Source of the DNA: an uncultured Opitutaceae bacterium
GTDB taxonomy: Bacteria > Verrucomicrobiota > Verrucomicrobiia > Opitutales > Opitutaceae
Direction: 5' to 3'
Assembly (NCBI GenBank): GCA_937902865.1
Contig: CALFNJ010000296.1
Span: 1-12,061, forward strand
DNA length: 12,061 bases
Position 1 is the stretch's first letter, and each line of letters opens with the position of its first letter. Of the stretch, positions 11,730 through 12,061 are shown piece after piece. The notes beneath the pieces are model-generated. The model was not told the origin of the DNA and searched no databases. It was given only the letters and a program-made list of their open reading frames with translations. Position numbers and translations under genes: made by a program.

Positions 11730-12061
11730 ATGCGCTTCCGCCCGGAGCAACACCTGCGCCGCCAGGCTGATTTTCGCGCCGTGCGCGCGGAAGGCCGGCG
11801 GGTGGAATGCGGGGCTTTCACGCTCTGGTGGTTCCGGCGGCCCGTGGCCTCGCCGCCGCTGAAGTCGACCCGCGTCGGCTTCGTCGCCTCGATCGCTTCC
11901 GTCGGCGCCGCCACCCAGCGCACCCGCGCCAAGCGCCGTCTGCGCGAGATTTTCCGTCAGCATCAGGGGCTCGTCCCCGCCGACTGCGACCTGCTGCTGG
12001 TCGCCCGGGCCGCGGTCAACCGGCTCGATTACACCGAAATCGAGGAGAGATTCGTCACCGC
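11730..12061 (+). CDS. rnpA: Ribonuclease P protein component, 3' partial
   Basis: The frame runs off the right window edge after 110 residues; the family is usually about 110-130. RnpA binds the catalytic RNase P RNA and helps process tRNA 5' leaders. Visible features are LRRQADFRAVRAEGRRVE (9-26, the family's early basic block), RVGFVASIASVGAATQRTRAK (48-68, the central strand leading to the signature helix), KRRLREIFR (68-76), and DCDLLLVARAAVNRLDYTEI (85-104). In most homologues the helix carries R-N-R; here the corresponding residues read R64-T65-R66. The ATG at 11730 is the only suitable start; the frame is open further upstream into rpmH but has no start codon there. Position directly after rpmH strongly supports the call. 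Confidence 0.93.
   Translation, partial: MRFRPEQHLRRQADFRAVRAEGRRVECGAFTLWWFRRPVASPPLKSTRVGFVASIASVGAATQRTRAKRRLREIFRQHQGLVPADCDLLLVARAAVNRLDYTEIEERFVT

Overview
The window is a GC-rich bacterial chromosome segment with mostly single-gene transcription units. It most resembles Verrucomicrobia of the Opitutaceae type. This rests on three things: the protein content, the near absence of Shine-Dalgarno motifs, and intergenic spaces packed with dispersed inverted repeats of the 'CACCACAGAGGCACAGAGG' and 'CCACGAAATACACGAAC' kinds. The assignment is from memory and was not computed. No phage, plasmid, insertion sequence, CRISPR array, tRNA or rRNA gene was seen.

Left part (1-3203): the 3' end of a coiled-coil LysM protein; then a beta-hydroxyacid dehydrogenase of the 3-hydroxyisobutyrate dehydrogenase / tartronate semialdehyde reductase family; then an HpcH/HpaI-family aldolase with a clear rho-independent terminator. 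An aldolase that releases an aldehyde next to a reductase of small aldehyde acids suggests a sugar-acid catabolic pair of the GarL/GarR type. The exact substrate cannot be read from the sequence.

Middle part (3337-7067): a secreted class A-like PAP2 acid phosphatase on the minus strand; ppnP (nucleoside phosphorylase) with its own terminator; an exported cyclophilin with an extra C-terminal domain; and a membrane-anchored FKBP-type prolyl isomerase. The two isomerases probably both help proteins fold outside the cytoplasm.

Right part (7257-12061): a YgjP-like zinc metallopeptidase and a YfcE-like phosphodiesterase on the minus strand; an LpxR-family outer-membrane lipid A deacylase; an unrecognised secreted protein; and the conserved rpmH-rnpA pair, with rnpA cut by the window end. 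rpmH-rnpA often lies near the replication origin, but no dnaA or origin is visible here.

The most striking structure lies between the genes. Every gap from the LysM gene to the gene at 10874 holds one or more palindromic elements of at least seven families, several starting within 0-20 bases of a stop codon and some nested inside others. The best example is a perfect 46-bp inverted repeat just after the LpxR-family stop codon, enclosing a smaller palindrome of another family. Two copies of one roughly 92-bp element flank the cyclophilin gene in the same orientation. Secondary points are a possible cyclophilin/TPM-like fusion, a possible sliding-clamp-binding motif on the metallopeptidase, and a changed RNR signature in RnpA.
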